NCBI RefSeq assembly: GCF_014805625.2 | Contig: NW_023998414.1 | Span: 43,104,319 to 43,168,318 of the forward strand | DNA length: 64,000 bases | Origin: Glossina fuscipes | Taxonomy: Eukaryota; Arthropoda; Insecta; Diptera; Glossinidae | Reading direction: 5' to 3' | Shown here: one piece after another, positions 46,306 through 59,218 of the stretch | Numbering within the stretch: the first letter of the stretch is position 1 | Layout: the number at the start of each line of letters is the position of its first letter | Made by a program: the position numbers and the translations under genes | Notes under the pieces: model-generated | Database searches by the model: none | What the model was told of the DNA's origin: nothing | What the model saw: only the letters and a program-made list of their open reading frames with translations

Positions 46306-46590
46306 CTGTGGGCGTGTGTCATCTTTCACGCGTGCTATATATAGTATGGCTTCATAGGCCGGGATACCATCTATTAGGGCCACGTTGCTCGAAATACATT
46401 TATCGGATAACTTACAGCACATATGCCACAAACTTTTTCCTTGCTTCATGATTATTTTTATGACTACGCTCAGCACTTGTAGCGAATTTTCACTTAAATA
46501 TATTTTCGTTTTTTGTTCCTTTTTTTGTTCGTAAAGGAAAACATCGTTAATCTGTGAAAGTGTAAGCGCTTTTGTGTTCGAGTTGTTTTT
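46306..46590 (-). CDS. Candidate internal coding exon
   Basis: A 95-codon open stretch is bounded by TTTGTGTACAG at the 5' side and CACAG before GTAATT at the 3' side, phase 0 at both ends. It encodes a non-repetitive, globular-looking peptide (KALTLSQINDVFLYEQKK, LSENSLQVLSVVIKIIMKQ, ALIDGIPAYEAILYIARVK), unlike the low-complexity genes nearby. It has no ATG before residue 45, so partner exons are needed. A possible 3' partner begins after an acceptor near 46225 (EFLTNFNNIGPDQV). No upstream exon was settled. Gene D ends upstream at 47018, so any 5' exon lies in the 400 bases between, or beyond gene D. Identity unknown. Confidence 0.35.
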
Positions 46591-47017
46591 CTGTACACAA
46601 ACATTATGTGCAACATTCAAATCGCCCGGTTATGCGCATTCATTTAACATTTTTACTATTGCTGGCGGTCAGTCTGTCTCTTACTTTGAATAATTATTCG
46701 TCGTTCTGCTCATTTCTAATTAGGTTATGTCATTTTGTTGAAAAATCACGGAAAGAGATAAAAAGAGGAAGTAAAGCTAACTTTTAATATATGTTGTATG
46801 TGACGTATAAAACAAGCAAATGAAATCATATTCGTTTTTTATTTATTTTCTTCTTTTGGAAATGGATGACAGATTTATTTATTATTTTTGATTTGATTTT
46901 TTGCTTAAAGTAATTTCTGCGAGTGATTCTGATGAGCTCGTTTTGATCGAACTTGATGAACACGAGCGCCTTCAATAACTTTACTTAGATATTACTTTTA
47001 TCTAGTCTGGCATAATC

Positions 47018-48039
47018 TTAAGGTCTTCCTCTACTTATTATGGTGTAAGTAGTTTTCTGGTTCGGTATGTACTCGTTAAGATTTAAACTGAACGGAATTG
47101 TTTGTTGATTGTTATCTTTAGTTTCACGATTAATGCGATAAGTTTGTTTGTACGGTGTAATGGCAGCGGCATATGTGGCTAAGCCATATGGCATTTGGGG
47201 GGCGTGAGGAACATCAATTATCGGTGTAGGAACAGGCGTAGGTGTAGGGATATTAGCTGGTATGCCGTTCAAAATGGATGGGGATCGTGCTGCGGCATAT
47301 TCTATATTGCTGTTACCTTGGGTTAAAGCAGGCGGCGGCGCATAATTATTTTGAGATGTTAAAAATGGACTGATGGGCACTATTAAGGGTCGCGTAGGAA
47401 TCAACTGCAAATATTGAATACCATTGTCTCCATTAACTGCATGAGGTAAATATTGCATTAATACTGGCGAAGAAGTGGCCACAGGAACGTTCAGTTGTTG
47501 AGGCTGATGATGATGAGGATGATGATGATGATGAGCATTCTGTAAGGGCGTAAAATTGTGCTCCATTTCCGGTAATTTAAATGACGGCTTAAAGGATGTA
47601 TCAAACGGGCCATTCTGAGGATTCGCCGGTGACGCATTCGATATCATATCATAATTGGTTGCGTAGACATTTAGCGAATGCAACTGTACGTCTTGATTCA
47701 AGGACTTAGACGGATTTTGCGTTTGCAATTGATTTTGATTATTGATTGCAACATTCGATTTACCAGAAATTTCTGGACTTGAGACGGGGCCACTTGCACT
47801 CGGTTTTAGCGAAAGGGAAATAAACGCAAAGATATGTAAGTAAAATTTACGGCAATTTTTTAAGAACCTGCGTTTAAAAAATAGAAAAATAATGTTAAAT
47901 TGACATAATCGGACATGGCCGACTCAAAAATACTCTACACAGCTTTTCCAATACAATCCTTCAGTTTTCTTATTCACAAAATTTCAAAAATTTCATCTTC
48001 ATTACATACAAACGATTACTTTTCCTGCACGTGGTCCAT
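47018..48039 (-). CDS. Gene D: His/Pro/Thr-rich secreted protein (2 exons)
   Basis: Exon 2 is 47018-47867, following AAACGCAG. It opens with a hydrophobic leader (FLKNCRKFYLHIFAFISLSL) but no ATG, so a first exon is needed. The best candidate is 48020-48039 (ATGGACCACGTGCAGGAAAA before GTAATC), phase 2, giving MDHVQEK plus the leader. The total is 870 bases, 289 residues. The mature part is low complexity: a His run at about 119-127 (HHHHHPHHH), Asn/Gln/Pro-rich segments, a PTPTPVPTP run near 210-220 and a conserved-looking end with YGLATYAAAITPYKQTYRI and SLNLNEYIPNQKTTYTI. A TCAG initiator-like site lies about 40 bases before the ATG, without a good TATA box. Extracellular structural role inferred. 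Confidence 0.7.
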
Positions 48040-49591
48040 ATAGCTGATACAACGTATGTCAAATAATCCTTGCTGACCAATTATCAAAATAAAATATTAA
48101 AAAGTGGGCTTTGTTGCTATATAACCTTTAAGGTTTTTCTAAGAACATTTACATAAGCAGAATTGCTTCAAAATATGCTCGTCATTCCATCCAAATTTTC
48201 CACTTTCTATATGCCATACGCCAAGGTATTGCCTTTTCGTTGACATCTTTCTAAACAACAACAAGTATGGAAAATGGGAAATTTACGTCAAATAACGACT
48301 TTTTTTTTTTTAAATAGAACGTTTTGTATGGGAATAGGTCTTTAAAATTCTCCGATCGCAGCGTATTTCATCGTTGGACTGGGATCTGTCGGCCTAGTGA
48401 ATTTCATCAAAATGAACTCGAAAATTGTGGCATGTACATGTGAACACAAAAAGGCTTGGACAGACGGACAGACTCGTTTAAATCGAATTAGAAACTAGTA
48501 AGCTAAGCAAGCCGCTACCCAAAAATGGTGTAGCATGCAATGCAATAAGAAACTGAGCATAATAATAAATTACACTTTTTATTATGCAGCGCCTTAATAT
48601 AGGCTTTAAAAAAATGTTGAAGAAAAAACTTTTTTTTTGTGAATGAAAAGAAGAAGATTTGCGTCGAAAACTGTTATTTTATAAATGTTTTATTTTATTT
48701 TTCGTTTTTCATATTCTTTTACATAAATTTGCATATCTGGATATATTATTTTTTTCATCCAATCTATGCTTTTGATCCTTACATATTTTGTTTGATGTCA
48801 CACAAATTACTTTTATTTCAAATAAAACACACGATTAGCTTTACCCGGCTGCTCCTCCACCCATGAAATAATTTTTTTATTAACTCAGCGTTTCGATTGA
48901 CAAGCAGCTTTTATAACGATGTTGCCCGCCGTATTCACAACAATTTTCTGCCACCAAATATTCGCAAAATAATAATTTTTCTTCATGTAACTAATTTTCC
49001 ATTCCGAGTAAAACTAATGATACAACTAACCACACAACCAAATAGTATCAAAAGTGTACGATTAATATTAATGGTTGAATCGGGAGAGGAAAGCAGTTTA
49101 TTTTCAATTTTTTTTTCAAAAGCATATAAAACCAGTAAAACATAACGAATAACTCGAACGCAGATCAAGAAAAAACTTGTCTGTATCGCAAAAAAAAAAA
49201 AAAAAAACAAAATGAAAATATTTACCAATTAGAGGTCAATGTTACCCATTTAATCACTTACAGCATGCATTTACTTGAATAGAAATTTATTTTAATAACA
49301 ATTTGACATCACTGAGGTAAAGGCATTTGTGTCTTAAACCGGTGTATACGTTTCCTTTAATTCAAGCAGCGGTTCAATGCTCGTCATATTTGCGCGTTGG
49401 ATGAAACTTAGTAGAGTGTAATTGTTAAGCTATTTCCATGTCATTATTGTCAATTCATGTTCAACTTTATATGGAACAAAATGAAAATCCAGAAAACGTT
49501 AAGCTTACGTCTGTCGTCAATACTTGTTTATTTACTTATTTCCGTCTGCCTGACAGAAATTGCGCTTAAAACTTCAAAACTATGCGTTTCC

Positions 49592-49596
<5 letters not shown>

Positions 49597-49640
<44 letters not shown>
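49597..49640. repeat. CA dinucleotide microsatellite
   Basis: A (CA)22-like tract followed by CATGCATGCATACATACATA. Confidence 0.95.
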
Positions 49641-49644
<4 letters not shown>

Positions 49645-50414
49645 TGCATGCATACATACATATGTGATTATTTATCAATAAACATTATATATAATAAATA
49701 AAATTACAAATTTGAAAAGTTTTCTGATTTCAGTAAAAGCTGATCGCCGCTATCGGGAAAAAAAAAAGTTGCGATGAAGTTGCTTTTTTATGCTGCTCGC
49801 TATTTGATCTATATTCGCACAAGCCAAAAAGTATACTATACAATAGTAATGGCAGGCTTTTTATATTCCGTTATCGAAAGCTTACATAAGTTTCCGCCCA
49901 AACAGACGTCAAATTAATTGCGTAATATATGTATATATGAAAAGATTTGACGAATAATTCTTTCTTTTGTTTTTCTTGTTAAAACTTCAATAATACATGA
50001 GTTTATTGGGAAAACAATATGAGAGATGACGGAATAACGCGAAGCATAAATACTTTTTAGTTCCTTGGAAGAGTGAAAAATCTCCTTCCTCTTACTTTGC
50101 TTTAAACAGCGTTTGAAGATGACTTCATAAGCTAATATTTACGAATTTAAAAGCTGTAATGAATGTCACCGTCAATGTCAATATAATACTAACCCATGTC
50201 AAAAATGGCATAAAATATATGCGTTTCGGCGGAGTCGATTTAACGGAGTGTCTGCCTGTCAAGCCTTTTTTCTTGTCCGAATTCAATAATTTTCTTAGCA
50301 TTCAGAACGAAAGATGAACTATTTAAATGCAATAAAGACGAATTATTTAAATATTGTGTCAATATCATGAAATGTTTTTTTTTAGCAACATAGCGATATT
50401 ATGCCGAAGGCACT

Positions 50415-50760
50415 TATATTAGTTTGGCAGCCATCTACCCACCGATCCATTTTCGCACTTGCTCAACTTTGCCGACCAGCCGTGCTGCGCCGATCTGAAC
50501 AAGCGTTAATAAGCAGCCGTCATATCTGGTGAGTACGCTGATAGACCTTCTCATTCGAGCTGCCCGGACAACTCTTGCAATACGGGTCCAAAAAATGGCA
50601 TTTTCATTTAATTCGTGTCGCCCGTTTTAAACCGTTGAGAGCAAACCTGACAATTGGAATATGATGGAACAGCACCATCCTTAGCCTCTGAACATGTTTG
50701 GTGGGCTTGGGCAGCAGATTTCTTCAAATAAGCAGCAAAAGCAATGAATTTGCAAGAAGA
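50415..50760 (-). pseudogene. Internally deleted mariner remnant
   Basis: On the - strand AAYLKKSAAQAHQTCSEA and CSQRFKTGDTN match the mariner N-terminal block (LKKSAAExHRML.. and RFKSGDFD). About 180 bases later the C-terminal end appears: RLVGKVEQVRKWIGG, then a stop and MAAK, matching EVRKWIDxWIASK. The whole catalytic middle is missing, so this is a short deletion derivative like many mariner relics. Stops and shifts make it inert. The 22525 element keeps the middle and C-terminal parts and lacks this N-terminal block, so only the C-terminal stretch is common to both. Confidence 0.75.
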
Positions 50761-51673
50761 AGAATTTCAAGCGCGCCGTGATTAGCGCCGGCGTACGCTA
50801 TATAAATCAATAATATGAAATGGAAAGCTATTATTTTCCGTAGAGGAAGATCCAAACCATTGAATTTAACCATTTTGTACACTGGTATTTTCCATATTGT
50901 TATCATTTTTACCTGTGTCAGAAGTCACTGATCAAAATTTTTGCAAACACCAAATAAATAAATAAGAAAAGACAAGAATATCTCATATACAACACTATTC
51001 TAGGTATAAAATTACACACCATTACATAATATTTATAATTAGGATTCTTAAGGCTCTCTGCCTCCTTCTGTTATGCTCACGAACACTTGAGAAATATAGA
51101 TTTATTCTCTTCTTAACTAAGTTAATAAATGGTACTATTACCCACAATTCGACCAGATTACCTTGTGAGATAAACTTTAATGTCCGTAATCGCTTCTCTA
51201 GGCACTTCATCTTCATTAAGCTTAGTCAATGTAAATATAGTTATGAGCCATTGAACCCGTTCGAAGTGGCTTGCAGGCACTTAAACAATGTCTATCACTT
51301 AATCTTAATGTAGGACTCTTTAAAGTCTATCAGAGCAACTTTGCTTAATACACGCGATTTGTCTATGTCGTAATGATTCAAAAATTAACTGTTGTTGTTT
51401 ACTGTTATTGATTGCCAAACTTTTGCATGTTTGCAATGGTTTAGGGATTCACTTGCAATTTGGATCCTTACCGGTTGTAGATATCAGAAGATTAACTAAA
51501 TCCTTATCTGCTTAGTTAAACCAATAATATTATATTATCAGAATTCGCGGTTAAATCATACGGATAATAATTATGGTATGTAGTTGACAGGTTGACCTTT
51601 GGTTTCGAAATTATATCCTAAGGGTGTATTAATCAACCAATTAACTCTGTATGACAACTGTAAATGTCCATAT

Positions 51674-51743
51674 ATCCGTCTATCCTTCCATCCTTCCATC
51701 CGTCCATCAGTCCATCCGTCCATCCGTCCATCCGTCCATCCGT
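51674..51743. repeat. TCCATCCG octamer repeat
   Basis: Imperfect TCCATCCG units with TCCTTCCA variants, about 70 bases. Confidence 0.85.
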
Positions 51744-53428
51744 TCTTGTGGGATTTCCTCATAAATGTATTATTGTTGTATTTTAGAAAATATTTTTCTC
51801 ATTCTGTTAAACCCTGTCATTATAGCCTAACCGCTGGCTAAGGGTTGCTGCGCAAGTGTGCTTTTACTACCAGGGCTAAGTAAAGCATTTCTGAGTAATT
51901 CATTAATTTTAACCATTAGTACTATATATATTCTTATCGGACGATGTTCTCGCTCTTGACGTTTTTGGTACAATTATTGCTCATATGAATTGTTGCACTA
52001 CATAAACCACCTGCCTCTTTCCGTTGTTGTTGCTGTCCGCATTTTGAATGTGGATATGTGGCCAGTGTAAGAACAATCGTAACATTTCACACGTTTTTAT
52101 TTTTGTCTGATCAGTTAGCTCCATCCTTGTGGCGATGAAGAATCATATTTCGTTCTGTCACATATTCGTTGCTTCATTTCGTTATATGCACCGCATGTGA
52201 TAATATCGTGCAGGAGGTCATTGCAGGAATGGTCGTTATTTGAAATTTTCTTTTTCCAATCAGATTTGTTAACACTATTATGTTTATGTATGGACCGGGA
52301 AATTTCGTTTTCGAGCAGGGCGATGATATGTGATTTATTTGCGGCAATAGTATATGAAAGGGTCGTGATGAAAGATGGGTAAAGTTAAACTAACAGTGGC
52401 ACGATAGGGATTGAAGTCGATTAGTTAGTTGCTTGCTGCGAAAGACATCGCGCTTCCATCACAATTATTTTCAGACCAAATATTCATCTTTAATAGTCTG
52501 GCAAAAATCGTTACAACTTGACAGAGAAGTTTCGGTGAATTATTTATACAACTCGAACCTTACGACGACCTATACGGCTGTCATTTCGCTTTTGCAGCAG
52601 TCCATCGAGAATTCAAGCCTGACTTGAAAAGAGGTCAATGAAGATTGCTCGATTTCATTTTGCGCTCAAAAGTCCAAGAGCTTCTCCAATGCTAATGCAA
52701 AGTAGTGAAAATACAGTTTATCAATCGCCGCACATCGGCAGCACATATTTTGTTAAATAAAGTTCCGTTAATACATCAGGAAAATATGTTTGAATTTTTG
52801 GTGAAAACACTGGACGTACTTTCGCTTTTACTTAATTACTTAATTTGCTAAAACATAATTTCAATTATATTATCATCAAATATCATTTCAATTATAGTAC
52901 ATACGTTTTCGATAATGACGATAATGACTTACCCTATATATATATATATATATAAATATAATTTCAATTGGGGTACATTCGTATATCGTATAATATATTT
53001 TCGATAATGACAATAATGATTTAGCCTGGCTGTAACTATCTATGACGGGAATATAATAAAATACAATGTAGCGGTTAAATCTTAGACGAATTTCTTAACT
53101 TCAACACAAAGCAATTTCAAAAAACTTTTGTTTCAAATTATAATTTCCTCTCTGTAGATTTGTTCTCTTTAGCTGCGTTCAGCGCTTTTACTCTCTAAAT
53201 GTGTTTGATTAAATCACGGCGCAATGGGTAAACGTCATGCAAAGCAATTTAAGAGAATTTTAAACGTATGATGAGAAAAAGGAAAAGTATAATCGCGATA
53301 AAAAAAAAAATTACTTTTAATTTTCAATAAACGGCGGGATTTCAATCAAAACACAATTTCTCGCTAACGCTTGAATATTTTGACTCATATACAAGATGTA
53401 AGTTTCACAAATTGAAATACGATGTTTT

Positions 53429-54222
53429 TATACCCCACACCGCTTGTGGTGGTATAGAGTATATTAAGTTAGCGGTCTTATGTAACACCCAAAAGGGCTT
53501 AAGACAGAATTACCTCTTATCATACCAATCTATTCAGAATCATAATCTGAATTGACCTAAGCCTGTCTGTCCGTCTGTCGGATTGATGTCTGTTCATGTA
53601 TGTTTGCGCTCAAGCTACGGGTTGCAATTTTTCAAATATTTTGATAGCTTATGAACGCTATTGAAAATGGCTCGGATCGGTCCACTTTTTCGATCACTCT
53701 CCATGTAACGCCAAATTTTGAAATATTCTTATGTGGAATAATATTGCAATTTTCAAAATTTCGCAGCAAAAGTGACTCAGTAGTATTACTTGGGCACCGG
53801 CTGGGGCAATTTTTGAATCAGCTCCCATGTGACGAAAATTGAAGTTCATACGACAAAAGGGTATTACTTCATAATGAAAATTATATCGCATTAGTAATTT
53901 AACATCAAATAGTCAACTGTACCAAATTTGGACTATGTCGGCCTATTTTTTGGATCCTAAATAAAGTTATCCACGAAAATTGATCCATTGTAGACCAGAA
54001 AAGTCGAAGTTTTAATATGTGGTGATGAAAATTGATCCATAATATTAATTTTATACCAGAATGAATTTTACAAAATTTGGACCATATATGTCTATTTTTG
54101 AATCCGTTGTGTGTTTGGGGCCGCTATTTTTGATGTGTACGCACATCAAAAATATGCCTTTATACCGAAAGAAGATTTAATTTTTGTAAACATGTTCGAC
54201 AATGTGATGTAGGGTATTTAAT
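53429..54222 (+). repeat. Dispersed repeat family 2, full-length copy
   Basis: It is about 800 bases from ATACCCCACACCGCTTGTGG to GATGTAGGGTATTTAATA, so the ends are short inverted repeats (ATACCC.ACA and TGTAGGGTAT). The head is itself palindromic (CACACCGCTTGTGGTG). The interior holds TGTCTGTCCGTCTGTCGG and several GAAAATTGA and CCAAATTTGGACTATGTCGG sub-repeats, a plan typical of calyptrate-fly dispersed repeats. No transposase is encoded. Confidence 0.75.
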
Positions 54223-55034
54223 ATCGGCCTTACCTTACCATAATGTTCTGATTTGTTGAATGCGGATGAAATGCTTATGAACGCATGTTCATTTACACTC
54301 AATAGTTACGTATACATTTTTGAAATTACGAAATTGAAAAAATTTGGCACATTTTTGAGATATAACTACCATAGTTACAATTTCAGGCGTAGCAGTTTGA
54401 AAAGCAGTTATCGATATTTATATAAGCATATAAAAGTTCGAATCTTTTGTTCATTGTGAATGGATTTTTAAAGAGATAAGGCCCAATACCGCCAACCCTA
54501 CCGTCTCCACATCGCAGCTTTAAATTAATTTTTTGCTATTAATTAAAGTGTAGCGTTTTTCGCCCATTTTGAACGCGGACCTGAGCTATGCGTATTTTCG
54601 GATGTAGTCTGTGATCGCTAACTAGGAACACACACTCATTCGTTAAGTTTGACAATTCAGTTTCAATTTGAATAACTGTCAGCATACAGAAGCAGGCAAA
54701 CAGACAGATAGACAAATGGACAAGTAGCCAAAGGAAATCACGGAATTAGAGGAGCTTAAATACTGACCAACATTATAAATGCAATATAGTATGGATTCTG
54801 TGAATGAAACGAACGACCCATCTAACAAATTCATCTGGGCCGTGGGTGTAAAACTAACTATTAATTGTTAACCAAATTGTTAAAGAAGTCAAATCAATAA
54901 CTAGTTTTATGGACGCATCCACTAATGCCTACGCACATCATTGCTTTCTAATTTTTGCCGATTTTCTTTTTCTTTTTTCAATTATAATAATAATTGATCT
55001 TCATTGCTTGCCCTTTAGTATTTTTCGATTTATT

Positions 55035-55071
<37 letters not shown>

Positions 55072-55565
55072 CAATAAAAAAACACTTTCAGTTTCTCTCG
55101 AAGAGACTATTTAATGCATATATAATGACGTTGTGGTTGTTCTTGTTGTTGTTGTTGTTGTTGTTATTGTAGTTGTTGCCTACTGAAAAAGAATTGTTGA
55201 ATTCAAAATGTTATACATGTTCGGAGACTGCCAACAACTTGGTTCGAGAAAGTTTTACTATACACATTACGCATATGGTAAGATTAGTAGATTAGTGGAT
55301 ATCACTGCGACTGTGAGATGAATTTAAAGCAAAACTATTCTTGTCTTTTTTATTCAAAGAAAGACGAAAAACTTTGCATCGTTTATTAAAACTAAAAAAA
55401 AAATGAAAAATAAAAGAAGAAAAAAAAAATGAAAAATAAAATATATAATAATACAAATTAAATAACAAAATGAAATGCTACTTAAGAGATAATATTAAAA
55501 TTATATATGCTTTTGATTAATATATGGCGGAGCGGGATGCATTCTAATGGAATTCCATTGATCGC
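54223..55565. other. Intergenic between genes D and E, part 2
   Basis: No gene seen. It has a dispersed-repeat scrap with AGACAGATAGACAAATGGAC (about 54700), a poly-T run of about 33 bases (55039-55071), a GTT run near 55144, and AAAAATAAAA runs. A plus-strand TTTATT near 55381 would be AATAAA for gene E. Confidence 0.5.
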
Positions 55566-56783
55566 TTAGTGATGTGAAGTATCGTAGTTAACGTTGGATG
55601 GCAAATACGCTTCGCTGGGAGCTGAAGGCCCGCCAATATAAGTGGATTGTGGGTCATGTTTTTCATTGGATTGATAATTGTGCTCCTCAGCAGCTTGTGA
55701 TTGTCCGCCATACTCATACGGTTGATCACTTTTTGTCGCCGAAGACAAACGCTGATCGAACGGAGCTGTATCATAAGCATAGTCGTTATCTTCGTATTTC
55801 GTTCCTAAAAATGTGGACGGTGTGAACGACGTTTTGAAATCGGAGACTTCTGCTTTATTTCCTGATTCTATTATGCGGGTATTCAAAGCTTGATACTTGT
55901 GAGTTGACAATGCGCCAAAGTGACCTAAACCTTTATGGCCGATTGCATAAGATGGCTCATTTGGTAGCGTAGCTTGTGCATGATACCTTGGCGAATAAGA
56001 GTAACCGACTGACGCTAGAGGCGAACCGTAACTGTTGATTGATGACGCGTATGATGGAACTGGATGAGTATTGACATGATTAACGCCAGCGGCGAGATGG
56101 GTGACAGTTATTTTAGGATTGCTGGCATAATAGTTAGTATTGTAATCACTTTTGAGATAGCCGTTTAAGCCTTTTGTATAACTAGGACCGCTGGATAAGC
56201 CTCTAACGTCGTTAATATGACCAATGTTTAAATTCGAGCTAAATATTGTATGAGGCTTATGAGCACCAAATGTGTATCCAGAGTAACCATGAGACCCTAA
56301 ATCTGGCCTATCATGGCCATTATTCGCCATATTGCTTGAGTAGCCGTAACTACCTGTATGAACGCCATTTAATTTATTATCGCTGGCGTATCCATTTCCC
56401 CGATAACCGTTCGATAAAGTAGAAGAATAGTCGAAATTATTGCCTGATATTGTAGATCCGTGACTGCTACCGTGATTGGGATAACTATCGTAAGCCGTTA
56501 TTGCCGGACTAGGTGGCAGATATTTATAAGACGGTCCGTGATAGAAGCTCCCGCCATTATCTAAAATAGCTTCACGCTTCAGTTTAGTTTCTCTAATTTT
56601 GTCAGAGTCCAGTATAGAGTTTTTCATTATTTCCTGTAACTTGGCCTGACCTAACAAGGTTTTTAAGTATATCACGCACATAAAGTACAACTATCAAGAA
56701 AAATTAATTATCAATAATTATAGGCGATGAAAGTTCAAAATTGCGTTTCAAATTTCAAATGCGGAACTTACATAAACTTTCAT
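55566..56783 (-). CDS. Gene E: Gly/Ser/Tyr-rich secreted protein (2 exons)
   Basis: Exon 1 (56772-56783) is ATG AAA GTT TAT before a consensus GTAAGT donor. Exon 2 (55566-56690) follows TTTTCTTGATAG. Both are phase 0; total 1137 bases, 378 residues. The join gives the signal peptide MKVYLYFMCVIYLKTLLGQA. A short charged segment follows (KLQEIMKNSILDSDKIRETKL). The body is dominated by Gly, Ser, Tyr, Asn and His (FYHGPSYKYLPPSP, GYRGNGYASDNKLNG, SYGYSSNMANNGHD). The tail is more acidic with Gln and Pro (DPQSTYIGGPSAPSEAYLPS). Composition resembles glycine/tyrosine-rich cuticle proteins with cross-linkable Tyr, but no chitin-binding R&R domain is seen. Confidence 0.85.
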
Positions 56784-56910
56784 TATATCCTGCTTCCTGT
56801 AGTCCTGTTTCCGAATTTTATATTACAATATCGATCCCGTTTCAAAATAATCTTCACGTTGGCAGTTACAAAGTCGATAGATTTATGTTACAACAGTAAC
56901 CATATGACGT

Positions 56911-56919
56911 GAATTTATA
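56911..56919 (-). promoter_or_regulatory. Possible TATA box, gene E
   Basis: TATAAATTC on the - strand lies 136 bases before the ATG, with transcription expected near 56888. A weaker TATAAAA at about 56815-56822 is too close to the ATG for a normal leader. Assignment is tentative. Confidence 0.35.
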
Positions 56920-56924
56920 CTATT

Positions 56925-58567
56925 TTGAACATAAAATCAACTTTTAACGCCGTAGTCCGTACGATAATCGAATTTATCTCTCATATAATACACAAAAGCA
57001 TGCTTATCAACCAAGCAACAATTTTATTTGTCTACCGTTCAACCAATTCGTAAGGGTGGCAGTGAAGAAATCAAATTAAAACTATGTTCTCTTCGTCGCT
57101 TGGACCGAACTTGCTTTTCATTACTTTCGCTCTTTTTCTCTTTTGCGGTAATATACGTATGTATTAATTTGCCTCAACTTATATATTCACTGACACTTTT
57201 TTTTTTTTTCTTTTTTTTTACACTATATGTATTATCGCCACTATCTCTACCTTTCATTACAATATATTAAATATATATTCCCTTGAAATCACATTGTTTT
57301 GTGCTTTCTTTTTTCATTTAGGCGGCAGCTCCCTGGGAGGCAAATGGTCAAGCAAAAAGAAAAAAAGGTGTGTGTGTGTACTAGTAGGTCATATCTCTGC
57401 GTTCAGCTAGAAAATAGGCGTGATCGGCTGAGTGCCATCTCAGGCGGAGTAGACGCAAGATCACTTGTATATGCGTACGCGAAGAGTAGAGAAAAAAAAT
57501 TGTAATGCATAGCCGCCGAGTATGCCGAGCCTATGGGTTCTTGTTGGTGGTCTTCGCACAAAGACGCAATTACTTCCGCGCATTAAAAGGCAGTTCATAT
57601 TGTATAATTTTAATTTGTCCGTTTGATGTGCGAGGGGTGTTTACGATTCGTCCTAAGGCGAATATATATTTCTCAATTGTTTTTTGATTATGTTACTTTA
57701 ATAAATTTGGATTGATTTGCATATGTACATATATATATTCGTGCGTTTGTTCAACAAGATATTAAAAAAAAAATGTTGGAATTGCGGAGCTTGTGATCTC
57801 CCAAAACTGTATTCGTTTGTAGGCGCTTTACGTTTGCGTTCAACTGAGTTGAATGTTATTTTATGCTCCGGTAAACTGACCGTACACTTCAATTTTTATG
57901 TGGTTTAAATATTTACGTACGCGCATGTGTATTGCTTGTTTGATTTTATTTTCTTTTCTTTTCGGCATTTCGTCTCTTGTGTTAAAGCCAGAAATTTTTG
58001 TTTTTCAGGTTATTCAGGTGGGGGGGGGGGACAGATACTTGCAATTATAAGGATTGACTAATCGTACGAATAACATTTGTTTACCTTCACTGGATATTAA
58101 GTACTTGTGTCTCTATGTGTATGCATGTATGCATGTGTGTTTGTGTAAATCGGCGCTATAGCAAAGGCAAAAGTTTGTTAAGGCTTCTTAAAGAATAGCA
58201 TCAAAATGAAAATAATGCCTAAAATTTGAGTTAAGATTGTTTTTTGTGTTTTTCGAGAAAGAAATTAACCTGTTTTTGTATAACACTGCGTATCCTTATG
58301 CCATAGATGAGAATCCTGCAAGCAGACATTATGTAACTGATTAAAGACTATCTACAAAGATGTTTGTCCAAAATTAATGGGACAATGTACACCGCAGGCC
58401 TCACAATAAAGTTCAATATCAGCCAAGTGTTAATTGCTAACAATTAGCAAGAAATTTATTGATTTTCTTTCACTTAATTCAGACGGTGAGCGTGTATGAT
58501 GTCTTTTCCATGTCCGTTTTAATAAATATCATGTCTTAACTAATGCTTTATCTTTACTAAAGGATGA
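56925..58567. other. Intergenic between genes E and F
   Basis: No gene supported. T runs near 57200, a G run of 10 at 58020-58030 and TGTG stretches near 57370 and 58130 are present. Plus-strand TTTATT near 58455 would be AATAAA for gene F, about 115 bases past its stop. Confidence 0.5.
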
Positions 58568-59187
58568 TTAATTGTTTTTATATAAGCCGTAGGTATAATT
58601 TGGTGACATATATATTAAATTATTGTTATTGTTAGGAGGGTATGGATCATTTACGTTTCCATTCGGTGAATTGCTTTGCGTTTCATAAACTGGCTTAGAA
58701 AGTGGCATCGCGTAGGCAGAATTCGAAGTTCGGGTGTCGCTGGGAGTTTGACTGCCTTTGGCATGATCAGGCGGATGGCGGCGATCATCGTTCAGCGCAA
58801 AACCTATAAATTGTGATGGCATGAAAGGCGCTTCCATCCGTGTAGTGCGTCTTGGTGGAATCGGTATTATAGGTGGTGGTAGAGGAGGATGAGGATTTGG
58901 ACCAGTTGGGGGAGGAGGGAAATGATTGAAAAATGGACCAAGACCGGGATACAGGGGCGGATATAAAGGCAACGGATTAAAACCGAAATGAGTTGGCGGT
59001 TGCAAAGGATATTGATTCGGTTGAAACATTGGATAGCCATATCCAAGCTCAGGCGGGAAACCTAAATTTAAAGGAGAACGCGCTTGCTGTTGATATTGCG
59101 GATGCAGTTGCTGCTGCTGATGCGGATCGTGTTGTTGTTGCTGATGATGATTCTGTTGTTGTTGTTGTTGTAATTGTTGCTGTTGTT

Positions 59188-59218
<31 letters not shown>

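Larger units (their letters stand above)
48040..53428. other. Intergenic between genes D and E, part 1
   Basis: No gene supported. It contains a fragment with GGACAGACGGACAGAC (about 48465) from the dispersed repeats, a CA microsatellite (49597-49640), a mariner remnant (50415-50760), a TCCATCCG tract (51674-51743) and a TA run near 52936. Confidence 0.5.

Noticed and set aside
46633..46787. + strand MRIHLTFLLLLAVSLSL leader
   Set aside because: No TATA box, no strong donor and no downstream coding exon; it overlaps the antisense side of the candidate exon at 46306.
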